Assembly (NCBI GenBank): GCA_900491605.1 | Contig: UESW01001856.1 | Coordinates: 40,023 to 104,022 of the forward strand | DNA length: 64,000 nucleotides | Direction of reading: 5' to 3' | Origin: Calamus simplicifolius | Lineage: Eukaryota > Streptophyta > Magnoliopsida > Arecales > Arecaceae | Shown: positions 21,824-33,599 of the stretch, piece after piece | How the letters are laid out: every line of letters begins with the position of its first letter | Numbering within the stretch: the stretch's first letter is position 1 | Made by a program: the position numbers and the translations under genes | The notes under the pieces: model-generated | What the model was told of the DNA's origin: nothing | Seen by the model: only the letters and a program-made list of their open reading frames with translations | Databases searched by the model: none

Positions 21824-23366
21824 TCAAGAATCTGAGCGATCACGTGGAGGCTGGAGACCCTGTGACAAGCAGCTAATCATATCCTGCAAATGACGCATCT
21901 GATCTTGCACGTCTGCAAGTTCCTGATCCCGGCCTCGCATACGCTGCTCGAACTCGTGCTCGACCTCCTGTCGAACCTCCTGCGGAACCTCCTGACGAAC
22001 GTCCTGCCGAACCTCCTCCGTAATGGATCTCCGAATGTCATCTAAACGCTCGACAGAAATATCACCAGAAAATCACGAGCTGGAGGCCTGATGGGAAAAA
22101 TATGCAGAAGCTCTAGTGCCCAGACCATAGACCCTGCGGTCTCGCGACTAGGCACCAACAGCCTCCAAAAACACACGCCGACTCTCCTCTACTGAGAGTT
22201 CGACGGGCGTCTCCCCATCAGTGAGTCGACCTGCGATGCCTGGGAACAAGCACCTCGACTCGTGTCTTTGAATTATAAAATCAGCAATAAATGAGTTAAT
22301 AAATTTCTCGAAATAAAATTTTAGAAATTAAACAGATACTACATAAAGCTAATTTCTTACCGCAACCTCCCATGATCGCGTGTCAACCGAGGAACCGTCC
22401 CTCCTGGTGTGTGTCGCCCTGAATAGACGAAACTCACCAGGATCTCCGCCCTCCTGCTCAGACTATAACAATAAAAAAATTGATATTAATATAAATATTT
22501 ATAAATAACTAAATTAGTAATTAAATTATTTATGTTTTCTTACCATACAGCGTCTGTGCTCCTGAATCGAAATGGAGCCCAAAGTATGGCGGGAGAGACC
22601 CGTGCCAGGACCGCTCTTCTCGGATCGCGGTTCGTGCTGGCTGATGCGGACCTCCTGCGCCAGCCATCGGACTGCCAGGCCTGCTGCCACTAATGCCAAA
22701 TACCCTCTGGCACATGCGCAGGACACTGACCCAATGACCTCCAACGATGAAGCATGTCAGAGTATCGGCATCCCGTAAGAGCCTCCCATGCTGCCCTAAT
22801 GGCATCATGGCTGGCAGGGTCCCATGTAAACTTTTTCTGCATTAAAATAAACAGTTAGTTTCAGAATTTATTAAGATTAAGAAATTTTATATCAGTAATA
22901 AATTGTATTTAATAAGTTTACCTGAAACTCAGAAAAATAAAACTCCCTCGTGGCTGGAGATACGTGGCGCCAATCGTAGCCACTAGGATCTGCACGCCTC
23001 TGAAATACGGCATTGATGTGGCTGGATACAAGATGTTGCTCAATAAATCTATTAAAAAAAATGCATGTTTATAAGTAATTGACTTAAAAATATAAGCATA
23101 TATTTTTAATTAGTATATACTTACAGCCCATGAGCATCAAGTCGAAGTATGGTGCGGCCGATGGTGGAAGAACTCTCGGAGGTATGTGCCGATCGGCTGG
23201 ATGGTAATACCAATGCAGGATCACTGCCGACTGCTGGAGAGATTGAAGGCTGTGCGATGTGTGGAGATCTGAACTCTCCATCTCCAAAGCTCATGTGATC
23301 TGATGTAGCAGAGCTACATCCCTGCTCACTCCGTATGTTGTCGGTAGATCTACCTCTGCCCATCAT
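21824..23366 (-). pseudogene. TNPA-like CACTA protein (Transposase_24), five exons, broken
   Basis: Exons with GT/AG borders can be laid out at 23366-23125, 23048-22922, 22836-22544, 22462-22361 and 22265-21824. The protein runs from MMGRGRSTDNIRSEQG through RTILRLDAHGL/FIEQHLVSSHINAVF, DWRHVSPATREFYFSEFQ/KKFTWDP, DAIRAAWEAL and RYSDMLHRWRSLG. After FRLFRATHTRRDGSS and LSVEESRRVFLEAVG it ends in a charged, coiled-coil-like tail (QEVRQEVEHEFEQRM) and RDRSDS. The C-terminal plan matches plant Ptta/En/Spm proteins that bind subterminal repeats. Stops at GIWH*W, VGA*S and SSS*F and a frameshift in exon 3 show it is dead. It starts 104 bp after the TNPD stop, probably sharing one transcript by alternative splicing as in En/Spm. 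Confidence 0.75.
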
Positions 23367-23469
23367 ACTGAAAATACTACAGATTCATGCAATTAAATTA
23401 CGATTAATGATTGACTATGTAAAATTTACCACTTATAAAATAAAGTTGAATTTAAAAAAACCTCTATGT

Positions 23470-26400
23470 TTAATTGGTGTCATTTGTTTCGTGAAATGTT
23501 GGTTCAACATCCGATGCCGTATCGGACTGCGATTCAGTTTCATTATCATCGGAAGGAAACCGAACATTTGCATCCGCAATTTCTTGGACATCACCATTTG
23601 GATCTCTAAGTGATGTTTTAGGAGCCCTTGTGTCATCCTCAATTGCATGCATTTCCATCTCATCCTCTTGAAATACAGGGCACTCGGCTGATTGACTTGA
23701 TGAACTCTCCTCTAATAAGATTGTTGAACGTAGGATGATTTTAGAAACAACCCACCAATCTCGCTTGTCGTTGCGCAAACTTGGATATCCACAGTAAAAT
23801 ACTTGCTGAGCTTGGGATGCAAGGATGAATGGGTCATATTTCTGCAATCTTCGTCGATGGTTCACTTCAACCAAATTGTAGTCGTTATGAACCCTTTTGC
23901 CCATAGGAACTGTCGGATCGAACCAATCGCAACAAAACAATATGGTTTGTTTCATAGGCCAACCAGGATATTCAACTTCAACCACCTCTACTAACTTTCT
24001 GTAATAATTCTGCATATTTGCTCCAACACTTTCTCCTTTAACACACATGCCCCAGTTCTGCGTGCCTCTTGAAGCTGCTAATTGTTCAATCTAAAATTTG
24101 TACCCATTAACAAAATAGCCAGTAGAGGTTGTTACGGTCTTCAATGGCCATTGCGATAGACATTTAATGAAAATATTATCGGTTGGGGACCATGGACCAT
24201 TTACCTATAAATTAATAAGCTATTCACAACCAATTCGAAAAATTAAAGCTATTACTGAAATTGATTGAGTGATACTACTCACAAATTCATAAAACCAGTA
24301 AGCGAACTCTGTTTCTAACTTCTGTCCAATTGCAACTTGACTGATGTTGGGATTCATCTGTCGTTGTCTATCACAATACATCCTTATGGGATGATAAGGA
24401 TTAAAACTGATGTTAGCAATTAAATATTATGGTATATTGTAATTTAAATTAGAAGTTCCAATTAAGCATTGAAGTATACACTTACTCAATATATGGATCG
24501 ACTTCTCTACAGTTCATTAGGATGTAATAATGTGCTGCATTATACTCCATATCGCTAAGATTTCTTGACTTCTGCCCCCCAAATGAACGGCCGATACCTT
24601 TAAAAATTGATATTCTACCGTCATTAGGTTCTCCTTCGTCCACACATACGTCATCATTACAACCAAGATTTTGGCTCCTCGTGTGGACGTGACCCTTAAA
24701 GTAATGCGAGGCAAAAGCTGAAACTTCTTTGACAAGTGTGCATTGCATATAGAACCTTCAACCCTTGCCTTATTATGCACATTATTTTTTAACTTAAGGT
24801 ACCTATATGTAAAGGTGAGACAAAAAATTAACCAATTTTCTCGCAATGAAATAATATTTGAAATGTCAATATGTCTTAATGATGTATATATTTACCTCTC
24901 GAAAGGATACATCCAGCGATACTGCTTGGGACCAGCTATGCTCGCTTCATATGGCAAGTGAACCGGTAAATGCTCTATTGAGTCAAAAAAACTGGAAGGA
25001 AATATTCGCTCCAGCTTGCATAAAATAATTGGAATTTCCTCCTCAAGCCTTGCCATGGATGCAGAAGTAATGACTGTGGCAGATAACTCCTTGAAGAACA
25101 AGCTGAGCTCTGTCAATGCCTTCCAGACATGTTGCGGAAGCAACTCACGAAAAGCTATAGGCAATAACCATTGCATGAAAACATGACAGTCGTGACTCTT
25201 CATGCCGAACAACTTGAGCTTATGCATGTCCACATACCTACAGATATTTGAGGCATAACCATCTGGAAATTTTAACCCTCTAAGCCAGTTACATAAAACT
25301 TCTCATGAATTTATGTCAAGAGTGTAATAGGCTTTAGGATAGGTCCCATCGGTACTCCTCCTCAAATCACCTCTTCTGCAATACTGATTAAGTTCTTCTC
25401 TTGACTTTACAGTGTCTTTTGTTTTTTCCGGGATGTTTAGCACCGTGTTAAATATGTTATCAAAAATTTTTTTCTCGATATGCATAACATCCAAGTTGTG
25501 CCGGATGAGATTTGTGCTTCAATAAGGCAAATCCCAAAATATACTCCGCTTCTTCCAGTTATGTTCTTTACATATACGGCCATTTATTCTATCTGCTTCT
25601 GGTTCCCAAGCATACCTCAACCCCAAATGCTCTATAGTATCAAATATATCAGTGCCGGACCTAACCGGTTCGGCAAATTTTGTGACTGCTTTGTTCTTCT
25701 GGAAGGCGATCAAGTTACGCCTGTAAGGATGATTTGGGGGCAAGAACTTCCTATGATTATTAAACCATGACTGCTTACCACTCTTCTGCAATGTAAATGC
25801 ATCCGAATCATACATGCAATGAGGGCATGCCAGACGTCCAGCAGTGCTCCAACCAGACAACATTACATATGCCGGGAAGTCACTTATTGTCCACATCAAA
25901 GCAACTCTCATGATGAAATTCTGTTTCATAGAAATGTCGTAGGCTACGACTCCTGTTTCCCACAACATTTTCAATTCGGCCACCAACGGTTGCAGGAAGA
26001 CATCAATCTTTTCTTTTGGATTTGATGGTCCTGGAACCAAAACTGTCAAAAACATTGCAGTCTCTTTCATGCACTTTCATGGAGGAAGGTTATATACAGT
26101 CAGTATCACAGGCCAACATGAATACTGTTGCTCCGCTTGACTAAATGGTTGGAAGCCATCGGTATAAAGACCTAATCTAACATTCCTTATATCTTCAGCA
26201 AAATCAGGATGATTTTCATTGAAATGCTTCCAAGCTTTTGAATCTGATGGATGCCGCATTTCATCCTCTTTAGATTCATGTTCGGCATGCCATCTCATAT
26301 CAGCAGCTGTAGCCTCAGATCTGTATAATCTCTGCAGGCGTGGAGTCAGAGGAAAGTAATGCATCCTCTTGTAAGGAACACTTTTCCTCCTACTTGTACT

Positions 26401-27161
26401 AGCTCCCCCTTCGCCATTTTTGTACCTCGATTGCCCACAAATCTTACACCATCTCAGCTCCGAGTCTTCACCCCAATATATCATACAATTGTTCAAGCAA
26501 CAATCGATCTTATTAACTGGGAGCCCAAGCCCACGCAACAACTTTTTCATTGAGTAAAAACTGTCTGCTACAACATTATCATTTGGCAAAATTTCCTTGA
26601 TTAACCCAGCTACAGAATTAAATGCCTTTTCTGATAATCGATGTTCTGCCTTAATATTCAGCAACCGAGTAGCCTAGACAACTGTGAATGACTCTCACAA
26701 TCAGGATACAATTCTTGATTTACAGCACACAACATATCATAAAATTGCTGTGCATCTGAATTTGGTTCTTCCATAAATGTATTCTGATTGAATTCATTAC
26801 CCGATGCATTCATCATCATTTCTTCATATGTGTTTAGATTCACAAATGGTTCATCAACGGGAATTGACACTTGTTGGCTTGTAACAACTGCTGGAATTTC
26901 CTCTGGTTCACCATGACAATACCAAACATCGTAATCAGGAACAAATCCCTTTTTACACAAATGCACCTTAATAGTTTCGACATCTCTGTAGGCTTTATTC
27001 TGACACCTGTGATAGTTGCATGGGCACCTAATCCTAGGCCCATCCATCCATTCAGGTTGGCTACATGCAAATGCGATAAATTCTTCCAATCCATTCAGAA
27101 AATTTGGATTAAGCAAGCCATCTTTTATCCTTGCATACATCCACGAGCGAGCCTCGCTCAT
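23470..27161 (-). pseudogene. TNPD-like CACTA transposase, nearly full length, broken
   Basis: The protein starts MSEARSWMYARIKDGL (transposase-associated domain, CPCNYHRCQ). Transposase_21 follows (LNIKAEHRLSEKAF, GLGLPVNKIDCC, LGLYTDGFQPFSQ, GPSNPKEKIDVFLQPLV, ALMWTISDFPAYVMLSGW), then LDVMHIEKKIFDN, DUF4218 (FGMKSHDCHVFMQWLLP, YRWMYPFER) and a DUF4216 region (WFDPTVPMGKRVHNDYNLVEV, YDPFILASQAQQVFYCGYP). Short introns with GT/AG borders lie near 24804-24893, 24372-24482 and 24205-24282. Stops occur at LPP*KCM (26077), LPY*STN (25519), INS*EVL (25303) and YKF*IEQ (about 24088), with frameshifts near 26660 and 24750. It is a different, more complete family member than copies 1 to 3. Confidence 0.85.
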
Positions 27162-29160
27162 TTTTGACCGACTTATACAATTTCTGGTAAACCATTAAAG
27201 GAAACCACATTATAAAACTATATTAGCATTACTAAATATATAACTAAATTATTTCTTTTACATAACTTAGGTTAATAACAACCATTTAAATAATTTATAA
27301 CTAAACTAATTTTTTTTAGACAACTAAGGTCCCTACCCTACAAGGCCCGGCCATGGCTACGATCCTTGGCATGCTAGCAAGGACCAAGGCATAGGTTCAT
27401 GCCAGGCTAATGCTAGGGCTTGAGTTCGGGTCGGCCGCAAGGCGGTCCGTTCAATCATGAGACTTCACAAGCATTCAAGTGTCCTAATTTAATTCCACCT
27501 TTACTCCATGTCTAAAAGGTAAGGCCCTATCCCATTCAAGAATATTTTTTGTGATATGTTATTCTGCTATTAATTATCATCGATCAGTTACGTTGAAATT
27601 TCAGCAGCATTTTCCCATCTGTTCTCCTAAATGTGTGGCATATATGCCACACTAAGAGAACGTATGAGCAAATACAAACTGCAATCTCACCCAACGATGA
27701 TTAATAGCAGACTAACATATCGCAAAAAATATTCTCAAACTGTCCACCAGGACAATTTGAGAATTTGCAAGACTAAGTCTTACAAATTCTCAAACGGGTC
27801 TAAAGGTTATAGTGCTGTGATTAATAATATGGAAATCTGAAGACAATCGAACTTATGCTTGTTATTCTTAACTTCTTGTCAATTATACATATATAGGAAT
27901 AGTGTTCTATATATAGTCACTGACTTCTTAAGATTATTATGTCGAATATAAATGTTTGTGAAGACTAAAATATAAATCATTGAAACTACTAATTTGTTGC
28001 TGAAAATTAAATAATAATACAACAAGACTTTCTATCTAGCATTACATAATTTAATGCATCATTCAATTTGAAGCAGAATGTAAATAATTAAGACATAACA
28101 ATTGTAAATAACTACAAATGCATAAATATTATTGCATAAATAGCTATAAAGAAATGAAAAGCTACGACTGTAATTTTGAAATTACCTAATCTAAAGAGTT
28201 ATGGTTAATGAGCTAAATTAGTTGACCTAAATAGCTACGATTTATGAGTTTAATCAGTTGATTTAAAAAGAGTCATGATTGATGAGCTAAATCAGTCTAT
28301 CCAAAGAGCTCCAACTAATGACATAAATTAATTAATTTATAACTAATCTAATAAAAAATTAGATTAGTATTCATATTTTTTTAATATTTATCATCAAATT
28401 ATTTTAAAATATTTTTAAAAATAATAAAATATAATAGAATCTAAATTTTTTTTGTTAATTTTTTTCATGAGTGTTAAAATTTTTTTTTAAGGGGCCAGGG
28501 GGTGGGGAAAAACCCCCTAGCTGTTACTTTTTTTAAAAAAAATTAAGTTGCCCATGTTTTAAAATATATTTATATTTTTTTATATTTATCATCAAATTAT
28601 TTGAAAATATTTTTATAAATAATAAAATATGATAGAATCTAATTTTATTTGTTAATTTTTTTTATGAGTGTTAATTTTTTTTAATTGAAGGGGCCGAGGG
28701 TGGGGAAAAGCCCCTAGGTGTTACTTTTTTTTTTTGGTCTGGCCACCATGGCCGGAGAAGACGAACGGGAGGGGGGGGAACCCCCCTATAACTTTTTTTT
28801 CTGGTGGCTTGGCCACCGTGGTCAGGCCACGGCAGCGGCTGTGGCCAGAGAAGACGGCCACGGCCGTGGCCACAGAAGACGGAGGGGTGGGGAAACCCCC
28901 CCCCCAAACTGTAATTATTTTTTTTTTGGCCTGACCACCGTGGCCAGGCCATGGCTGGCCACGGCAGCGGCCGTGGCCGGAGAAGACGATGGGGGGGTTG
29001 GGGAAACCCCCCCCCCCAAAATGTAAATTTTTTTTTTGGGCGGCCTGGCCACCGTGGCCAGGCCACGCCAGCAGCCGTGGCCGGAGAAGATGGCCACGGC
29101 CATGGTCGTGGCCAGAACCTATTTTTTTTAAAAAATAATTTAGGAGGAGGGGGGGCTTAC
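27162..29160 (-). other. 5' UTR intron of the CACTA gene
   Basis: The donor GTAAGC begins at 29160 after CCGAG, and the acceptor TTTACCAG ends at 27184, leaving a short UTR stub (27183-27162) before the ATG. The intron is AT-rich and contains tandem structures. A pair of about 190-bp repeats lies at 28374-28545 and 28567-28735, a GC-rich array at 28736-29110, and degenerate copies of about 45 bp near 28190-28320. No transposase motif lies inside. Confidence 0.6.
28736..29110. repeat. GC-rich tandem repeats with palindromic cores
   Basis: Three to four units of about 115-130 bp each contain TGGCCACCGTGGCCAGGCCA, GGCCGTGGCCGGAGAAGA and a block GGGGAAACCCCCCCCC followed by a T run. The CCACCGTGG and GGCCACGGCC cores are self-complementary, so each unit could fold. 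Homopolymer runs (G7-9, C8-9, T8-12) make it prone to assembly error. Confidence 0.7.
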
Positions 29161-29314
29161 CTCGGTCACAAGGGGACGCCGCCGGAGTGGGGGGAGCTAC
29201 CGCCAGGGGAGATGACGGGGGGAGCCGAAGGAGCGGACGGACGGCGATGGCTAGGGTAGGAATAGGAAGAAGAAGAGAAGGGAAGGTGGGGGGGCCCGAC
29301 CAAGCGTTATATAG
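29161..29314 (-). promoter_or_regulatory. Promoter and UTR exon of the CACTA gene
   Basis: On the minus strand CTATATAAC (29306-29314) is a good TATA box. About 30 bases downstream begins a pyrimidine-rich leader (CCTTCCCTTCTCTTCTTCTT, near 29280-29260) that runs to a consensus splice donor at 29161/29160. The gene order promoter, UTR exon, intron, TNPD matches transcription leftward through both transposase genes. The transcript start is inferred. Confidence 0.6.
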
Positions 29315-29317
29315 TGG

Positions 29318-29745
29318 TGATTAGCGACGCAATTTATGCCTCGCTAATCACTCGCTATTTTTTTTAAATTTTATTATGAATTAGCGACGCAACAATGCGT
29401 CGCTAATCCATCACTAATTTAGCTTTTTATTTTTTTATGCAAAATTTAGCGATGCAACTAATTGCGTCGCTAATGAGTCGCTAACTTGGCGCCAATGTCC
29501 GGCGGAAAAATAATTTTATTTTCTAGGAAATTGCATCGCAAATGCGTTGCAATATTTTTTAAATATTTATAACTGATAAAAATTATATTTTTTGAAAATA
29601 ATTGCGACGCAATAAATGCGTTGCAATATTAAAAATTATTTTCTCTGGGAAAATTATTTTTATTTTCTAGGAAATTGCATCGCAATATTTTTTAAATATT
29701 TATAACTGATAAAAATTATATTTTTAAAAATAATTGTGACCCATG
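29318..29745. repeat. Subterminal repeat region, right (truncated)
   Basis: It carries TTAGCGACGCAATTTATGCC, ATTAGCGACGCAACAATGCG and TTGCATCGCAATATT-type repeats like those at 21067-21680. It stops at AATTGTGACCCATGG near 29745 without a CACTA terminus, where copia leader sequence begins. Confidence 0.75.
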
Positions 29746-30100
29746 GATGTAGCACTTTGTCCTGTGTGGCACTTAGCTCCTGCACTTCCGACTGGTGCGA
29801 GGCTTTGATACCATATTGTAACAAAACGGGGCTCCGTTTCGTTACAAAAAAGTAAGATGGACAAGGTCCATACCAACTTGGGCCACCACAGTCCAAAAAG
29901 GGATCCAATTGGTGCCTTGTCCTTCTTACTTTACTACATATATACCACTTAACCAACTCCCAATTATCCGATGTGAAACAATTGAAAGGGGCATCGCAGA
30001 AAGTGACACCATCTTTAATGCCATCTACTTCCACCGAAGCCCCGTAAGACCTGCAGCATTCACTTTCATTCCTTAGGCGATACCAGAGGTATCCATCACA
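29746..30100 (-). repeat. Copia-type LTR with primer site, truncated element
   Basis: The LTR spans 29817-30100 and reads TGTAAC...ATCACA on the plus strand. To its left, on the minus strand, lies TGGTATCAAAGCC (29801-29813), an initiator-Met tRNA primer site with one change from the usual CAGAGC form. About 55 bp of leader follow to 29746, and then the CACTA end. Everything from gag onward is missing. Near the LTR edge TGTAACAAAACGG pairs with CCGTTTCGTTACA as an inverted repeat (29817-29847). Confidence 0.65.
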
Positions 30101-30228
30101 TCACCTAAAAAGCAATATTTTAAAAATTAAATTAAATAATAAATCAGATTAATATTTAAATAATATTATGTAGTTTAATTAAATCAATTGATCTAGTCAA
30201 CCAAGCTAACTGTGATTATATTTCCATC

Positions 30229-32612
30229 TTGCTATTAGGAATTGCTGCGATTGGTAGTCTTAAAATAATTCTCTTTATTGATTGGATCAGGGCTTGTATT
30301 CACAGACCGTCTTTCTCTCTTCTCATCAATGGAAGTCAAACGGATTTTTTCCATTCTGAAGTGGGTCTGAGGCAGGGATACCCTTTATCCCCTTTTCTGT
30401 TCATCCTTGCTTCGGATGATCTGTCTCGCTCGCTCTCTCAAGCTCAGCTGGACTTATGTATTTCCCCATTCTCTGCAGCCCCGCAAGGGCCAACAGTCTC
30501 CCATCTCCTATTTGCTGATGACTGTATTTTGCTTGGGAGAGCTAATGTCCACAATACAACCTCCTTTGCTTCAGTGATTCAGCACTACTGTCAGGCCTCT
30601 GGTCAGAAGATCAATTTTCAGAAATCCTCTATCTGCTTCAGCCCGTATCTCTGATACTACTAAAACAGCCATCATCCGCACCTTGGGCATTACTAAACAG
30701 ACTGATCGCTTATATTATCTGGGAATCCCTATAACTGGTAGACGGCCTAGATGTAGTGACTACATTGACATTGAGCGCCGGATTCATGATCGTTTAGATG
30801 GATGGTAGGTCACTGGGTTGTCTATGATGGGTAGAGTTACCCTCTTACGGTCTGTCCTCACCTCTCTTCCTCTTTACCTTCTGTCTAACTCCATTGTTCT
30901 ACTGACGTATTTGAGGAGGATTGAGAGGAGCCTTAGGGACTTTCTTTGGGCTTCCAGACAGGAGGGGCATGGTATCCATTTGATTGATTGGGACACTGTT
31001 TGTCTGCCAATTTCTGAGGGTGGACTTGGCATTCAGTCGCTGATTATTAGGAGGGAGTCTCTGATTGCTAGGCATGCCACGCGGTTCCTTCTCGATCCGC
31101 ACTCATTATGGAGCTCTTTTATGCGAGCCAGATATGGAGACTGGTCTCCCACCATGGATTTTCAGTCAGTTCGGGGACATTCTTTCTTTTGGAAGGAGGT
31201 TTGCCATCATGCCCCAACTATTTTGGAAAACATCTCCTGGTTGATTGGTGATGGCTCGTCGGTAGATGTTGTCCAAGATACGTGGATTGCTGGTATCCCT
31301 CTTTCTCGGTGGCCTACCTTTATCAGTGATGATGTCCCCTGCAGTCTGAGAATCAGTGATTTGATCTCTCATGACTGCTCCTCTTGGCACCTGCCCACGG
31401 TAACCCGATTCTTCGGTATTGAGCTTACTCGCAGGATTCTCTCTGTCCCTCTCACTCCGAGACCCACTGCTGATGCTAGACTCTGGAAAAGATCCTGTTT
31501 TCCCAGTGCCCCTATGAGGGATCTTTTGAAAATTTACAGGCATCAAGCTCAGCGTAGGATGGATGTGGCATGGATTTGGCAGCTTCCTACCCATCCTAGG
31601 ATTCAGTTATTCATGTGGAAGCTTGCTTGGGACTGCCTCCCAACCTGCTCTTTGCTCTCTAGAAGGGGGCTATCTATTCAGCCGAGGTGCCCTGTGTGCT
31701 GGCAGGAGGAGGAGACTACTGATCATACTATCTTTTCTTGCCCCAGAGCTAGACAGATTTGGCAAATTATTAGTTATCAGTTTGGGCAGGATAGCACTAC
31801 TTCGCACTGTGCGACTCTTTTCTGTGATATTCAGAGAGGCTCTCAGCAGCAAGCTGCCACCTGGACTTACACAGCTTACCAGATCTGGATATCGCAGAAT
31901 CAACTTGTTTTTACTGAAGATCGTGCATCTCCACATATGACATCCAGGAAAGTGATATCCTTATCTACGGAATACACTCACCACTGCTCTGCATCGGATT
32001 TTAACAGCCTTGGCCACTGGGGTCCCTCTGCTGCTTTGGCAGCGAACTGGCATACGATTTTTATTGCTTGGGAGCCCCCTCCCCCAGGGTTTGTTAAAAT
32101 CAATTTTGATGGCAGTGTCCGGGGTAGACTTGCTGGTTCAGCCTTTATAATACGTGGTTTTGATGGTGCTATGCTAGCGGCTGGGGGCATTGGTCTTCTG
32201 GATTGTTCAGTCCCGCTAGCGGAGCTTTACGCAGCTTGGGCGGGTATCTCCTACGCCACCCGGATCCTCCGTGCTCATAGTCTTCTCATCGAGGGAGACT
32301 CTCTCACTGTTATCAGATGGCTCCGCCAGGATAACGGTGATCCGGCTGCATCTAACCCTCTGCTACATGATATCCGGGTCACCCTTCAGGAAGCTCACAG
32401 AGTCCATATTGATCATGTCTATAGGGAAGCCAATGCGGTGGCTGACTCGATAGCTAGTTCAATGGCTTATCATTCTGGGATTAGGATATGGAAGCGGGTG
32501 ACCCCTGCCCTTTTGTACTTAAACAGATCTTATATTCTGACTTATCTGAGCTGACTCATATTAGACTAGTGTAATCATCCGTTTGTATCAAAAAAAAAAA
32601 ATAATAATAATA
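30229..32612 (+). pseudogene. L1-type LINE ORF2, 5'-truncated, with poly(A) tail
   Basis: It enters mid-RT (FIDWIRACIHRPSFSLLING) and shows GLRQGYPLSPFLFIL and FADDCILLGRA. After a stop and frame change near 30650 it continues from 30818 in one 578-codon frame. That frame holds the RT thumb (SMMGRVTLLRSVLTSLP), the zf-RVT zinc region (PRCPVCWQEEETTDHTIFSC) and an RNase H domain (VKINFDGSVRG, AELYAAWAGI, IEGDSL, YREANAVAD). The stop is at 32552-32554 and an A-rich tail at 32590-32612 marks the 3' end. Aborted reverse transcription gives exactly this 5' truncation. About 160 bp of overlap with the minus-strand LINE show they are related families. Confidence 0.85.
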
Positions 32613-33536
32613 ATAAAAGGCAAAACAAGATTAGAGATTATCCTAAATCCAAAAACAAGGTGCGTTTCCCTGGTCCTTATCTGAAAGCGATCTTTCCTGC
32701 TTGTTAGAATGGATAACCATTAATGTCATAAAGGCTGACCTGATATGCTGTACACGTGTTTCCATCAAGAGGATTTTCACCCTTGTCACCGGCCTATTCG
32801 AATAAAAAATTAAAGAAATATTGGGACCGTGTCTCATGGATGCTGAACTCAGAACTCTACCCTTATAGGTGTATACAAAAAGAAGCAAAGCATTTATCAA
32901 TTCTTTTTAATATACGTTACGAAATTTAATATAGGGATAGTGAATTTTGTGCATGACTAATAATAGCTAAGAAGAAGATTTTGTGATTAAGAAAATTTTG
33001 TTACCAAGACTAACAACCACAAGACAATGTATACTGAACTTTATCCTTGCGACTCTATCCAAAAAGATTTTCCAACGCAAACCATCATCAATTTCTTTTA
33101 AGATAAGTTACAAAATTAAATAAATGGATAGTGTATTTTGTCAACGACTTATAATAGCTAATTAGAAGATTTTGCGATCAATGAGGACCGATGGTGTTAA
33201 AAAAATTTTGTTATCAAGGTGTGTTTTTTCTATTCTTACGAGCGTATCTAAAAAGATTTTTCAACGCAAACTATTCATTATTTTTTTTAAAATACGTTAC
33301 AAAATTTAATATACGGATGAACGATAGGGACGGCCGCGTTAAGTTTTTTCGAAGCAGCGACCGACAACCGTGGGACAATGTATGTTGAACTTTATTCTTA
33401 GAGTGTATCTAAAAAGATTTTGCAACACAAAACTATTCATTATTTCTTTTAAGATAGATCACGAAATTAAATTGGCATTTATATTCGAACACTCGAGAGA
33501 ACACCGGATAAACATCCAATGCAAATCTGGACAGCC

Positions 33537-33544
33537 TATAAAAG
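33537..33544 (+). promoter_or_regulatory. TATA box of unit 1
   Basis: CAGCCTATAAAAGTGATGC contains TATAAAAG, conserved at 51428-51435 in unit 2 while surrounding sequence differs. Transcription would start about 30 bp downstream, near the GGATGGGTT ATG context. No expression evidence exists in the sequence. Confidence 0.5.
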
Positions 33545-33599
33545 TGATGCAAGGGATGGGTTGAGCATTCGAAATGGATTGTTCTCTCTCTCTCCCTGA

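Larger units (their letters stand above)
21054..29745 (-). mobile_element. CACTA (En/Spm) element with TNPD and TNPA genes, right end truncated
   Basis: The left end is CACTACAAGGGGAAAAA at 21054, followed by subterminal GCGACGCAA/TTGCGTCGC repeats. Matching repeats in opposite arrangement fill 29318-29745, after which a copia LTR begins. Between them lie, on the minus strand, a promoter and UTR exon, a 2-kb intron, a TNPD-like transposase and a TNPA-like Transposase_24 gene. That is the full gene content of an autonomous element. The right terminal inverted repeat is missing and both genes have stops, so it is now immobile. The three bases left of the terminus are TAC, the only half of a target duplication that survives. 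Confidence 0.85.

Noticed and set aside
28671..29259. Long overlapping frames on both strands in the GC-rich repeats
   Set aside because: They are Pro/Gly/Trp-rich products of tandem repeats and homopolymers within a UTR intron, with no domain.
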